A stretch of DNA of 64,000 nt from Maricaulis maris_C (lineage in GTDB: Bacteria > Pseudomonadota > Alphaproteobacteria > Caulobacterales > Maricaulaceae). The stretch is taken from positions 338,803-402,802 of the forward strand of contig NZ_JAGDYT010000008.1 of assembly GCF_049116555.1 (NCBI RefSeq). The letters run 5' to 3'. Every line of letters starts with the position of its first letter. The first letter of the stretch is position 1. This document shows, one piece after another, positions 8,919-17,513 of the stretch. The notes beneath the pieces are model-generated. The model was given only the letters and a program-made list of their open reading frames with translations, was not told the DNA's origin and made no database searches. The position numbers and the translations under genes are program-made.

Positions 8919-9566
8919 TCATCCCATGTCGGGCAGCAGGGCGACAATCTCCGCCCGCAGCTGGTCAACGCCATCCTGCTTGGCTGACGAGGTCGCGATC
9001 ACGCGCGGGAAGGCTGCCGGGCGCTTGGCGATCTTCTCGCCGGTCTCGGCGATCAGGCGGGTGACGGCCGGCGGTTTGATCTTGTCGGTCTTGGTCAGCA
9101 CGACCTGATAGCTCACCGCCGCCTCGTCGAAGACGTCCATGATTTTCAGATCGACCTCCTTGAGGCCGTGACGGCTGTCGATCAGCAGATAGACTCGCTT
9201 GAGATTGACCCTGCCGCGCAGGAAGGCCTTGGTCAGGCGGGTCCATTTCTCGACCACCGGCTTGGGCGCCTTGGCATAGCCATAGCCGGGCAGGTCGACG
9301 ATGCGCAGGTCAGTGTCATCGACCTCGAAGAAATTGAGCTCACGCGTGCGTCCGGGCTCGCCGGAGGCGCGGGCCAGGCCCTTCTGACCGGTCAGGGCAT
9401 TGATCAGCGAGGATTTGCCGACATTCGAGCGCCCGGCGAAAGCGACTTCGATCCGGTCCGGATCGGGCAGGTGATCCAGCGCGACCGCACCCATCAGGAA
9501 GGTGCAGGGTCGTGCGAAGAAACGCCGCCCGAGGCCGATATCCAGTTCGTCGCGAGCGTCGGTCAG
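8919..9566 (-). CDS. engB: Ribosome-biogenesis GTPase EngB/YihA, probable CTG start
   Basis: A GTPase required for late 50S assembly. G1 is GRSNVGKSS, G3 is DLPGYG and G4 is TKTD. Family members carry a conserved stretch before the G1 motif (C-x-F-x-x-GA). Here it (RRFFARPCTFLMGA) is encoded upstream of the first ATG, at 9494. No ATG, GTG or TTG occurs further upstream in frame. A CTG at 9566 is preceded by GGAGGAGG with 6-nt spacing and overlaps the yidC stop as CTGA. I therefore extend the gene to 215 codons from CTG; the shorter 191-residue form is the conventional alternative. Confidence 0.85.
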   Translation of the reverse strand: MTDARDELDIGLGRRFFARPCTFLMGAVALDHLPDPDRIEVAFAGRSNVGKSSLINALTGQKGLARASGEPGRTRELNFFEVDDTDLRIVDLPGYGYAKAPKPVVEKWTRLTKAFLRGRVNLKRVYLLIDSRHGLKEVDLKIMDVFDEAAVSYQVVLTKTDKIKPPAVTRLIAETGEKIAKRPAAFPRVIATSSAKQDGVDQLRAEIVALLPDMG

Positions 9567-11353
9567 GACTCGCCTCCTCCGCCGCGCTTCAACAGGCGGG
9601 CGACCAGCTTGTCGACCTGGGTCTCGTTCCCGTGGCGCCGCATGATGATGTATTGCTGCAGCACGGACAGGAAATTGTTCCAGGCCCAGTAGATCACCAG
9701 GCCGGCCGCGAACGGGGCCAGGATGAAGGTGAAGACGATCGGCAGGAAGGCAAAAATGCGGGCCTGCATCGGGTCCGGCGGCGGCGGGTTGAGCGCCTGC
9801 TGCGCGGCCATGGTCAGGCCCATGATGATCGGCCAGGCGCCGATGCCGAGGACGCCGCCGATCAGCCAGATACCCGTCGGATCATAAGGGATGAGACCGA
9901 AGAGATTCCAGATATTCGTCGGGTCGGCGGCCGAGAGGTCGCGAATCCAGCCGAAGAAGGGCGCGTGACGCATTTCGATGGCGTTGAACAGCGTCTGGTA
10001 GAGCGCGAAGAAGATCGGGATCTGCGGCAGGATGGGCAGGCAACCGGCGAGCGGATTGATCTTCTCGGTCTTGTAGAGCTCCATCAGCGCTTGCTGCTGT
10101 TTTTGCTGATCGGCCGCATAGCGCTCCTTGAGCGCCGCCATTTTCGGCTGCACGGCCTTCATCTTCGCCATCGAGGCATAGGCGCGATTGGCCAGCGGGA
10201 ACATGACGATCTTGACCATCAGCGTCAGCGCAAGAATGGCGAGGCCGAACTGGCCGAGTGCGCCTTCCAGCATGGTCAGCAACCAGACGAAGGGGCGGGT
10301 CAGGAACCACAGCCAGCCCCAGTTGATGGCCATGTCGAAACGCTCGATGCCAACTTCGTTCTGGACCTGCTCGAGGACGTCCAATTCCTTGGCGCCGGCG
10401 AAGATATGCGTGGTCGAGGTCAGGGTTTCACCGGTTGGCACCGCGATCGCCTGCTCGACATAGCTGGCCTCGAAGGCGTCCTGCTCGCCGCGCTCGATCG
10501 TGCGGAAGCGGGCGGTGAAGGGGCGGTCCTGGTCCGGAACAGCGGCGGCCATCCAGTAGCGCTGCGTGATGCTGACCCAGCCGCCGGTGCCGCTTTCCTC
10601 AATCTGTTCGCCGTCTTCCAGCTTGCCGAAACTGCGGCGTATCATTGCGCCTTCGATAACGGCGAGGGCGCCCTCGAAGATGGCCATATTGCGGGTTTCA
10701 TCTTCCGGGCGGCCTTCATGGCGGACGAGGCCATAGCGGGAGAGTTCGACTTCTTCGCCGGAATTGTTGGTGACCGTATCGCTGAGCGTGAAAAGGTAGT
10801 CTTCGTCCACCGAGATGACGCGCTCGAAGGCGAGGCCCGACGGGCTGTCATAGGTCAGGGTGACCGGCGTTTCCGGAGTCAGGGTCGAGCCCGAGGCCAA
10901 GGTCCATTCGGTCGAACCGCCCGGGAGATCGGTAAAGCCCGGCGTACCCGAGACCCAGCCATCGCGGGCGTAGAAGACATGATCGCCGCCGATCGGGTTC
11001 AGAAGGGCGACCGGGGTGTCGTCGTCAATCGTCTCGCTGTGGCGACGCAGGCGGATATCGTCGAGGCGGGCGCCGGTGAGCGAGAGCGATCCGAGCACGG
11101 CCGGGGCGTCGATGGTGATGCGTTCATTGCCGGTCAGGGCAGTTTCGCGATCAACCGTGGTCACGGCCGCCGCCTCCAGCGCGGAGGCGGGCAGATCGGG
11201 ATCGACCAGCTCGCCGCCGGCCGCTTCCAGGGCCGCTTCGCGCTCGACGCGTCGCTCCTCCTCGGCCGGGCCCATCACGAACATCTGGTATCCGGTCAGG
11301 ATCACCAGGATCAGGCCCAGTGCGATAAACAGGTTGCGTTGATCTTCGCCCAT
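9563..11353 (-). CDS. yidC: Membrane protein insertase YidC
   Basis: Inserts and folds inner-membrane proteins, alone or with SecYEG. The 596-residue protein has an N-terminal anchor (residues 7-25), a large periplasmic beta domain (about 60-350) and the conserved five-segment C-terminal core. The core includes the cytoplasmic loop PLANRAYASMAKMKAVQPKM and the signature NPLAGCLPILPQIPIFFALY. It follows rnpA by 6 bp in the classic rpmH-rnpA-yidC cluster. The small yidD gene often found between rnpA and yidC is absent here. Confidence 0.97.
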   Translation of the reverse strand: MGEDQRNLFIALGLILVILTGYQMFVMGPAEEERRVEREAALEAAGGELVDPDLPASALEAAAVTTVDRETALTGNERITIDAPAVLGSLSLTGARLDDIRLRRHSETIDDDTPVALLNPIGGDHVFYARDGWVSGTPGFTDLPGGSTEWTLASGSTLTPETPVTLTYDSPSGLAFERVISVDEDYLFTLSDTVTNNSGEEVELSRYGLVRHEGRPEDETRNMAIFEGALAVIEGAMIRRSFGKLEDGEQIEESGTGGWVSITQRYWMAAAVPDQDRPFTARFRTIERGEQDAFEASYVEQAIAVPTGETLTSTTHIFAGAKELDVLEQVQNEVGIERFDMAINWGWLWFLTRPFVWLLTMLEGALGQFGLAILALTLMVKIVMFPLANRAYASMAKMKAVQPKMAALKERYAADQQKQQQALMELYKTEKINPLAGCLPILPQIPIFFALYQTLFNAIEMRHAPFFGWIRDLSAADPTNIWNLFGLIPYDPTGIWLIGGVLGIGAWPIIMGLTMAAQQALNPPPPDPMQARIFAFLPIVFTFILAPFAAGLVIYWAWNNFLSVLQQYIIMRRHGNETQVDKLVARLLKRGGGGES

Positions 11354-11359
11354 GAAAAC

Positions 11360-11761
11360 TCAGGCCTCTTGCGCTTTGTGTTCGCGATCGCCCTGCGGCT
11401 GACCCTTGGTCAGATCCTTCAGGGCGCTTTCGACTTCCCCCATCAAGCGCGACCAGTCCCGGGAGGGCGTGCTCGCGCGTGCGATGAATACATAGTCAAT
11501 GCCGGGCTGTCCGTGGAGGGGGAGTAGCAGCCGGGCAATCTCCCGTAACCGGCGCTTGGCCCGGTTGCGGATGACGGCACCGCCGATCTTGCGGGTCGCG
11601 GTGAAGCCGGCCCCGATTTCGTGCGGCCCGACATGCAAAGAGCCGCCTCGCGAGCGGGCCTGAATGACCACGCCCGATCGGACGGCTTTTTTGCCTTTTG
11701 CGGCGTGCAAAAACTGGCGCCGCGTTTTCAGCCGTTTAACGGCAGGAAGCGGCGCTGACAT
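11360..11761 (-). CDS. rnpA: Ribonuclease P protein component
   Basis: Protein subunit of RNase P, which trims 5' leaders from pre-tRNAs. 133 residues from ATG 11761; the N-terminus (LKTRRQFLHA) and the basic RNR motif region (IRNRAKRRLREIAR) are those of RnpA. A longer ORF to 11914 runs through rpmH and is not believable. The start lies 5 bp after the rpmH stop, matching the usual coupled rpmH-rnpA pair. Confidence 0.95.
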   Translation of the reverse strand: MSAPLPAVKRLKTRRQFLHAAKGKKAVRSGVVIQARSRGGSLHVGPHEIGAGFTATRKIGGAVIRNRAKRRLREIARLLLPLHGQPGIDYVFIARASTPSRDWSRLMGEVESALKDLTKGQPQGDREHKAQEA

Positions 11762-11766
11762 CGTCC

Positions 11767-11901
11767 TTAGGCGGACAGACGCTTGCGGCCCTTGGCCCGG
11801 CGGCGAGCCAGGATTAGACGGCCGGATTTCGTCGCCATGCGGGCACGAAAGCCGTGGCGGCGCTTGCGGACGATCTTTGACGGCTGAAAAGTACGTTTCA
11901 C
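11767..11901 (-). CDS. rpmH: 50S ribosomal protein L34, GTG start
   Basis: The 44-codon reading frame begins with GTG at 11901 and gives the near-invariant L34 sequence (KRTFQPSKIVRKRRHGFRAR, then a basic tail ending KRLSA). L34 is a small basic protein of the large ribosomal subunit. It heads the leftward rpmH-rnpA-yidC-engB cluster; the promoter should lie in 11902-12000, where I could not fix a clear -35/-10 pair. Confidence 0.97.
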   Translation of the reverse strand: MKRTFQPSKIVRKRRHGFRARMATKSGRLILARRRAKGRKRLSA

Positions 11902-12000
11902 GGTCGCGCTCCATCGGCGTTCAATTCGAGAGCGGCGGCAATTACGCCCTTGCAGCGGCGGCGTCAAGGCTTCATGCCCCTCACTGAGCAGGAGAATGAC

Positions 12001-12777
12001 ATGGGAAACGCCGCAGACCAACCGCCGCAAATGCCGCCCGGGCCGCGCTCCACGGGCCTGCGCTGGCTGCGCCGCCTCGTTCTGATCGCGCTGCTGCTTG
12101 TTATTGCGGGACTTTTACTGACGGGTACGAGCCCGCTCGACCTGCTGGCCTGGCTGCGTGAAAGCCGGGGTCTGACCCGGGACGTGATTCAGGACCATTT
12201 CGCCCTCGCTGTGATCTTGTGCGCGCTTGGCTATGTCCTGCTGGCGAGTCTCGCGCTTCCCGGTGCCCTCTGGCTGACCATTGCGGCCGGATTCGTGCTC
12301 GGTCAGGTCTGGGCCATTCCGGTGTCCTTGCTCGGGCTCACACTGGGCGCGATCAATACGGCTTTGCTCGTACGCTTCCTTGCCGGTGATGCGCGGCGAA
12401 CCCGATTGCACGAACGCTATCGGCGCCTTGCGGCCGGGTTCGAGCGGGACCAGTTGACCTATATGATCCTGTTGCGGCTGCTGCCCCTGCCGTATTTCGG
12501 AGTCAATTTGGCTGCCGGGCTGTCGCGGGTCTCGCTCGGCGCGATGGCGCTCGGGACGCTGATCGGGTCCCTGCCGTCGATTATCCTCTATGCAGGCTTC
12601 GGCGCCGGGCTCGGCTCGCTGAGCGAAATGGAGGCCCTGCCAGGGCCGGAAGCCCTCCTGCAGCCGCAGGTTCTCTTGCCGCTGCTCATGATCATCCCGC
12701 TGGCCCTCGCGCCACTGTTCTGGCGTCGCTGGCAAAGGCGGCGAAAGGCACGCGCCTTGCCGGGCAAATCGCACTAG
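12001..12777 (+). CDS. TVP38/TMEM64 (DedA-like) membrane protein
   Basis: 258 residues with six or so hydrophobic segments. The central motif (residues about 95-180, including ITIAAGFVLGQ-like and LLRLLPLPYFGVNLAAG) is the SNARE-associated/VTT domain of the TVP38 family, relatives of DedA lipid scramblases and transporters. The start at 12001 is chosen because AGGAG sits 7 nt upstream; two earlier in-frame ATGs lack one. It precedes the histidine kinase by 17 bp on the same strand, so the two are probably co-transcribed. Confidence 0.82.
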   Translation: MGNAADQPPQMPPGPRSTGLRWLRRLVLIALLLVIAGLLLTGTSPLDLLAWLRESRGLTRDVIQDHFALAVILCALGYVLLASLALPGALWLTIAAGFVLGQVWAIPVSLLGLTLGAINTALLVRFLAGDARRTRLHERYRRLAAGFERDQLTYMILLRLLPLPYFGVNLAAGLSRVSLGAMALGTLIGSLPSIILYAGFGAGLGSLSEMEALPGPEALLQPQVLLPLLMIIPLALAPLFWRRWQRRRKARALPGKSH

Positions 12778-12794
12778 GCTATCGGCGTTGAACA

Positions 12795-14276
12795 ATGCCC
12801 ACTGATCTCCCGCCCTCCAGCGAGCCCGCTCGCCCGTCCGAAACGCCGGCCCCCGGCGTGTTCGACAATCTGCGGGCCCAGCTTCTCATGGTCACGCTGG
12901 GGCTGGTTACGGCGGGCCTGGTCCTCGTCTATTTCCCGGCGGCCGCGAGTTTCCGACTGCAATGGATGACGGATCGTGCCGAGGCTGCCCACCTGGCCGC
13001 ACTGGCGGCCGATGTAGCGCCGGGCGGGGCTCTGGGTGAGGAAGAGGTCCGTGCGCTCCTGATGGGCGCTGACGCGGTCGCCGTGGCGCGTGTGCGCGAT
13101 GGCATGAATGAGCTTGTCCTCTATTCCGGACCGATCGGCGAAGGGCTGGTCGAAAGCGATCTGCGCAAGGCCAGCTGGTGGACCCATATCCGCGATACGG
13201 TCGAGACCCTGACCGCGGATGATGACCGGCTGCTGCGCATCAGGGCTCAACCGGTGGGAGCCCCGGACGAGCTGATCGATGTCATTGTGCGCGAAGGTCC
13301 GCTCCATACCGCCTTGCGCGATTTCTCCCGACGCCTCCTGATCTATGCCAGCCTCGCCGCCTTCATTGTCGGGGCGGTCCTGTATTGCGCACTCTTTTTC
13401 CTCTTTGTGCGACCGATGCGCCGGCTGGCCGGGGCAATGACCCATTTCCGCGAAGACCCGGCAGATCCGGGGCGGATGATCCGCCCGGGTGATGGCCGCA
13501 ATGAAATCGGCCAGGCCGAGCACGAGCTCGCCCGCATGCAGGCCGATGTGCGTCAGGCCCTGCATCAGCGCGAGCGGCTCGCAGCGCTGGGCGGCGCCGT
13601 CGCCAAGATCAATCATGATCTGCGCAATGTCCTGGCCAGCGCCCAACTGGTCTCGGACCGGCTGGCCATGGATACGGATGACCGGGTGCGTGGCATGGGC
13701 GAGCGCCTGGTGCGCTCGGTCGACCGCGGGGTTCGCCTCTGCGAAGCGACGCTGGAATTCGGCCGCGCCGAGGAAAGCGCGCCTGTGCGTCAGCCGATTC
13801 CGGCGCGGGCCCTGCTGGAGGAGGTCGCGGGCGATGCCATCCTGGCAGAGGGCGATGTGGACTGGGTCAATGATGTCGGTGAGGAGATTGTGCTCGATGC
13901 CGACCCGGATCAGGCGCACCGGCTTTTCCTCAATCTCTGCCGCAATGCGATCCAGGCCATGCAGGCCGGGTCCGAGCCCCGGCGCCTGACCGCACGCGCG
14001 GTACCCGTGCCGCCGATTGATCCGTCGACAAGTGCCGGTGAAATCCGGATCGAGATCTCCGATACCGGTCCCGGCGTGCCGCCCAAGGCCCGTGAACGCC
14101 TGTTCCAGCCGTTTGGCGGCTCAACCCGTCGCGGTGGAAGCGGGCTGGGATTGTCGATTGCCCGTGAGCTCGCCCGCGCCCATGGCGGCGATGTCAAACT
14201 GGTCGCGACCGGCGAGGATGGCACGATCTTTGGCGTCAGCCTGCCGTCCGCACCCGCGCACTCCCATCAAGGTTGA
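12795..14276 (+). CDS. Membrane sensor histidine kinase
   Basis: 493 residues. Transmembrane helices near residues 33-53 and 178-205 flank a periplasmic sensor of about 125 residues. A HAMP-like linker follows, then the H-box (LAALGGAVAKINHDLRN) with the phosphorylatable His274. The ATP-binding domain has the N-box NLCRNAIQAM, G1 DTGPGVPP and G2 GGSGLGLSI. No response regulator is adjacent, so it looks orphan within this window. The last 10 bp overlap the 3' end of the opposing ggt gene. Confidence 0.9.
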   Translation: MPTDLPPSSEPARPSETPAPGVFDNLRAQLLMVTLGLVTAGLVLVYFPAAASFRLQWMTDRAEAAHLAALAADVAPGGALGEEEVRALLMGADAVAVARVRDGMNELVLYSGPIGEGLVESDLRKASWWTHIRDTVETLTADDDRLLRIRAQPVGAPDELIDVIVREGPLHTALRDFSRRLLIYASLAAFIVGAVLYCALFFLFVRPMRRLAGAMTHFREDPADPGRMIRPGDGRNEIGQAEHELARMQADVRQALHQRERLAALGGAVAKINHDLRNVLASAQLVSDRLAMDTDDRVRGMGERLVRSVDRGVRLCEATLEFGRAEESAPVRQPIPARALLEEVAGDAILAEGDVDWVNDVGEEIVLDADPDQAHRLFLNLCRNAIQAMQAGSEPRRLTARAVPVPPIDPSTSAGEIRIEISDTGPGVPPKARERLFQPFGGSTRRGGSGLGLSIARELARAHGGDVKLVATGEDGTIFGVSLPSAPAHSHQG

Positions 14277-16006
14277 CGGGCCTGCCCCTCTCGGCGCGGA
14301 TCGGCGCCGCCAATCAGCGTCCCGTCTTCCAGTCGCCGCACGATGTGCAAGCCGGAATTCTCACCGCGATTGGCGTCGAGGGTGAAGCCAAGACCGTCCA
14401 GTCCGGCCAGGATGTCCGGATCCATCCCGTCTTCGACACGGATGACATCGCCACGCGCGACGACATTGGGCAGCTCGATCGCCGCCTGCGGTGTCAGTCC
14501 CCAGTCGAGCATGCCGACCAGTGTCTTGGCGGTATAGGCAATGATCGAGGAGCCGCCGGGCGATCCGGTCGCCAGTACGAACTCGCCGTCCTGGTCGAAG
14601 ACAATGGTCGGCGACATGGACGAGCGCGGTCGCTTGCCGCCCTCCGGTGCGTTCGGCACCGGCGCCCCATTGGCGTCTGTCGGTGTACGCGAGAAATCGG
14701 TCAGCTGGTTGTTGAGGAAGAAGCCTCCCGCCATGCGATGGCTGCCGAACACGCTTTCCACCGTTGTCGTCATGGAGACCACATCGCCATCCCTGTCGAC
14801 GATCACGAAATGGCTGGTACCCGGTGAGTCGGGCGTGGCGTCGGCGCCCGGCGCGGTGACGCCGTCCGGGATGCCCGGCGTCGATCGTGGCAGGGCGGTT
14901 GTGCGCTGGATGCCAAGAGACCGCTCGGCGATGTAGTCGGCGTCGAGCAGGCCGGCGACCGGTACGGCCACGAAATCTGCATCGGCGACATAGGCATCGC
15001 GGTCCGCATAGGCGAGGCGGCTGGCCTCGATGAAGCGGCGCCAACCCTCGACCGTTTCCGGTCCGGTGGCGGACAGGTCATAAGGCTCGAGCAGGCCAAG
15101 AATCTCGTTGACGGTCACGCCGCCGGAGGCTGGCGGGGGCGCGCCACAGACCGTCCATTCACGATAATTCCGGCAAAGCGCATCACGGCGTACGGCCTGA
15201 TAGGCGGCCAGATCGGTCAGGGTCAGTCCGCCGGGGCGCGGTTCGTCCTGAACCGCCTCAATGATCGCGGCAGCCAGGGGGCCTTCATAAAGGGCGCGCC
15301 AGTCGGCGGCGAGGGCGCGCGTCGTCTCCGCATAGGCCGGGTTCTGCAGCAGATGACCGGCCGGATGCGGTGTGCCGTCATCGGTGAAGAAATAGTCGCG
15401 GGAGGCCGGCCATTCATCCAGCGGGCCGCGCGGTGCCATGCCGGCGATAAAGCGCGCGAGGCGCGGCGAAATCTCGAATCCGGTCTCGGCCAGGCCGGTT
15501 GCGGCATCAAAACCGTCCGCCCAGTCCAGCGCGCCATGATCCTCGTGCGCCATGGCCAGCATGGCGATGGCGCCGGGCACGCCGATGGAATGACCGGAAA
15601 AGACGGAGTCGCCAAAACCCAGCGCCTGGCCATTCTCGTCGAGGAAGAGGTCCGGTCCCGCGCTAGCCGGTGCCGTTTCGCGGCCGTCATAGACGGTGAG
15701 GTCCCCGGACTGGGCGTCGTAATAGAGCAGGAACGCGCCGCCACCGAGGCCCGAGCTTTGCGGCTCGACCAGGCCAAGCACGCTTTGCACGGCAATGGCC
15801 GCATCGATCGCATCACCACCGGCGCGCAAGGCGTCCAGCCCGGCTTCTACGGCATGTGGATTGGCGGCAGCGACCATCGCCGGGCCCGTCTCGATCGCAA
15901 TGTCCGTCCCGGCTTCAGCATTGGCCGCGGGCTCGTCATCGCTGGAACAACTGGCAAGAAAAAGCCCACCTGCAAGTGCGGTGGTGGCGAACAGGAAACG
16001 CAGCAT
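14267..16006 (-). CDS. ggt: Gamma-glutamyltransferase, lipoprotein form
   Basis: 579 residues. A lipoprotein signal peptide (lipobox LASC, Cys20) suggests anchoring at the periplasmic face. GGT enzymes are made as precursors that self-cleave before a Thr, which becomes the nucleophile; here that is the Thr of GTSHFVIVD. The small-subunit loop ESVFGSHRMAGGFFLNNQ and the GSPGGSSII motif are also present. It would hydrolyse or transfer gamma-glutamyl groups of glutathione in the periplasm. It converges on the histidine kinase with a 10-bp overlap. Confidence 0.93.
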   Translation of the reverse strand: MLRFLFATTALAGGLFLASCSSDDEPAANAEAGTDIAIETGPAMVAAANPHAVEAGLDALRAGGDAIDAAIAVQSVLGLVEPQSSGLGGGAFLLYYDAQSGDLTVYDGRETAPASAGPDLFLDENGQALGFGDSVFSGHSIGVPGAIAMLAMAHEDHGALDWADGFDAATGLAETGFEISPRLARFIAGMAPRGPLDEWPASRDYFFTDDGTPHPAGHLLQNPAYAETTRALAADWRALYEGPLAAAIIEAVQDEPRPGGLTLTDLAAYQAVRRDALCRNYREWTVCGAPPPASGGVTVNEILGLLEPYDLSATGPETVEGWRRFIEASRLAYADRDAYVADADFVAVPVAGLLDADYIAERSLGIQRTTALPRSTPGIPDGVTAPGADATPDSPGTSHFVIVDRDGDVVSMTTTVESVFGSHRMAGGFFLNNQLTDFSRTPTDANGAPVPNAPEGGKRPRSSMSPTIVFDQDGEFVLATGSPGGSSIIAYTAKTLVGMLDWGLTPQAAIELPNVVARGDVIRVEDGMDPDILAGLDGLGFTLDANRGENSGLHIVRRLEDGTLIGGADPRREGQARQP

Positions 16007-16070
16007 CTAACTTGCCCCTCAACAATGTCCGGTCAGACTGGACCGACAACTCACAGATAAGAGGCCTGAC

Positions 16071-17066
16071 ATGTCAATGCCAGCACCGCGAAACAGCCTG
16101 ACCGATATTGCCGGTCTGCGTGTCGGCCAGGTCCATGATGCGGGGGTGAAGACAGGCGTAACGGTCATCCTGCCGGATCAGCGGGCCGTCTGTGCGGTGG
16201 ATGTGCGCGGAGGCGGTCCGGGCACGCGGGAGACGGATGCGCTGGCCTCACACACCCTGGTCGATGCGGTTGACGCCATCGTCCTGTCCGGCGGCTCCTC
16301 CTACGGGCTGGCGGCTGCGGACGGCGTTGCTTCGGCGCTTGGCGCGCGTGGTGACGGTTTTGCCCTTTTCGACATGCCCGGTGTTCCCAAATCGCCAGTC
16401 GTGCCGTCGGCCATCCTCTATGATCTTGCCAATGGCGGCGACAAGTCCTGGGGCGAAGAGCCGCCCTATCGCGCGCTCGGCAAGGCGGCGTTGAAGGCTG
16501 TGAGCGAAACCGTCGAGCTGGGTGCCGTCGGTGCCGGTCATGGCGCTCGTGCCGGTCTGCATGCAGGCGGGACGGGGACCGCCAGTCTCGCGCTGGCCGG
16601 CGAGGGCGGGCGCGTTGCAGCGCTGGTCTGCGTCAACAGTTTCGGGTCGGTCACCCTGCCGGGGGCAGACGATGTCTATTGGGCCTGGCCGCACGAGATT
16701 GACGGGGAATTCGGCGGTAACCGTCCGCCGGCCGACTGGCGCGCCGACCCGGAAGACTGGGGCGCGGCCAAGATGCAGCCGGGCCCGCGCGAAAACACAA
16801 CCCTTGCCGTCGTCGCAACCGATGTCGCCCTCACCCCGGCCCAGGCCCAGCGTCTCGCCATCATGGCCCAGGACGGCCTGTCTCGCGCCATCCGCCCGGT
16901 TCATACGCCCTTTGACGGTGATGTCGTCTTTGCCCTTTCGACCGCCGCCCGTCCGCTCGGCGAGGGCGGCGAAGCCCATCTCGCGCGGCTCGGATCCGCC
17001 GCGGCCGATTGCCTCGCCCGCGCTGTCGCTCGGGCTGTGCATGCCGCGCGTCCGGAAGCGGGTTGA
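16071..17066 (+). CDS. P1/S58 (DmpA-type) self-processing peptidase
   Basis: 331 residues of the P1 (S58, DmpA/BapA) family of N-terminal nucleophile aminopeptidases, which cut themselves before a Ser that then acts as nucleophile. The N-terminal motif ITDIAGLRVGQ-like (LTDIAGLRVGQVHD), the glycine-rich stretch VRGGGPGTRETD and the candidate processing site VCVNSFGSV (cleavage between Asn and Ser) are visible. The natural substrate is unclear; relatives release N-terminal D- or beta-amino acids. It ends 111 bp before the tRNA gene. Confidence 0.87.
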   Translation: MSMPAPRNSLTDIAGLRVGQVHDAGVKTGVTVILPDQRAVCAVDVRGGGPGTRETDALASHTLVDAVDAIVLSGGSSYGLAAADGVASALGARGDGFALFDMPGVPKSPVVPSAILYDLANGGDKSWGEEPPYRALGKAALKAVSETVELGAVGAGHGARAGLHAGGTGTASLALAGEGGRVAALVCVNSFGSVTLPGADDVYWAWPHEIDGEFGGNRPPADWRADPEDWGAAKMQPGPRENTTLAVVATDVALTPAQAQRLAIMAQDGLSRAIRPVHTPFDGDVVFALSTAARPLGEGGEAHLARLGSAAADCLARAVARAVHAARPEAG

Positions 17067-17177
17067 GCCGCGCTGTACAAGCCGGTGCAATTGCCGCAAT
17101 CGGGGACTTGCCATCCCCCAAAGCCGGGGCTAGGTTCCGCGCCTCTTCGGGGCTGAGACCTCGAAGCCATACGGCCT

Positions 17178-17254
17178 GCACCGGTAGCTCAGTTGGATAG
17201 AGCACTAGACTACGAATCTGGGGGTCGGGGGTTCGAATCCTCCCCGGTGCGCCA
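17178..17254 (+). tRNA. tRNA-Arg (anticodon ACG)
   Basis: A full cloverleaf folds by hand: acceptor GCACCGG/CCGGTGC, D stem GCTC/GAGC, anticodon stem CTAGA/TCTGG with loop CTACGAA (anticodon ACG at 17212-17214), T stem GGGGG/CCTCC with loop TTCGAAT, and encoded CCA. It is the prophage attachment gene; everything from the anticodon loop onward is repeated at attR. In this copy position 42 is G, making a T28-G42 wobble, whereas the attR copy has A and would give a Watson-Crick pair. Confidence 0.97.
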
Positions 17255-17256
17255 TT
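17210..17256. repeat. attL: direct repeat with 63905-63951
   Basis: 47 bp starting at anticodon-loop position 32 (c17210) and running 2 bp past the CCA. It matches 63905-63951 at 46 of 47 positions; the mismatch is g17220 versus a63915. Identity beginning at the anticodon loop fits tyrosine integrases that cross over there, which would make the tRNA 3' half in this copy phage-derived. Confidence 0.95.
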
Positions 17257-17322
17257 CTCTCTCACGAAAATCCGCTAGCAATAACAATCGCTTCCGCGAC
17301 CGGTCTGCGTTTGTTCCGCCAT

Positions 17323-17401
17323 GATTTCGGCCGAAATCGTCGTTTCGGCGTAAGTGGCTGTAATGGTTGGGCTTGGTCGAAGTTGGCGGGGATTGGCGGG
17401 G
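17323..17401. promoter_or_regulatory. Possible integrase/excisionase arm-site region
   Basis: Between attL and int there is no gene in 17257-17470. The stretch holds a perfect 16-bp palindrome (GATTTCGG/CCGAAATC, 17323-17338) and a direct repeat of TTGGCGGGG (17383-17391 and 17393-17401). Sites of this kind next to an att core are candidates for integrase arm or excisionase binding; no homology supports that beyond position. Confidence 0.35.
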
Positions 17402-17470
17402 TCTGCTGAGGGGGAAATGAGGGGGCTAGATGAGCGGAGTGTTCCGCTATTGTTTCGCGCTCAACGCAAA

Positions 17471-17500
17471 AGGCCCGCCGATCCGGCGGGCCTTTTTCTT
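17471..17500. terminator. Rho-independent terminator after int
   Basis: AGGCCCGCCG-ATC-CGGCGGGCCT (17471-17493) is a perfect 10-bp stem with a 3-nt loop. It is followed by a T-rich tract on the plus strand (TTTCTT) and TTTT on the minus strand. It lies 14 bp past the int stop codon, so it should end leftward int transcription and can also stop readthrough from the host side. Confidence 0.85.
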
Positions 17501-17513
17501 GTTGGCGTGCGGT

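Noticed and set aside
9512..11527. 671-codon open frame on the plus strand across yidC and rnpA
   Set aside because: It is the antisense of yidC in a high-GC genome; the minus-strand product has all YidC signatures, while this one has low-complexity Asp/Glu/Arg/Gly composition.
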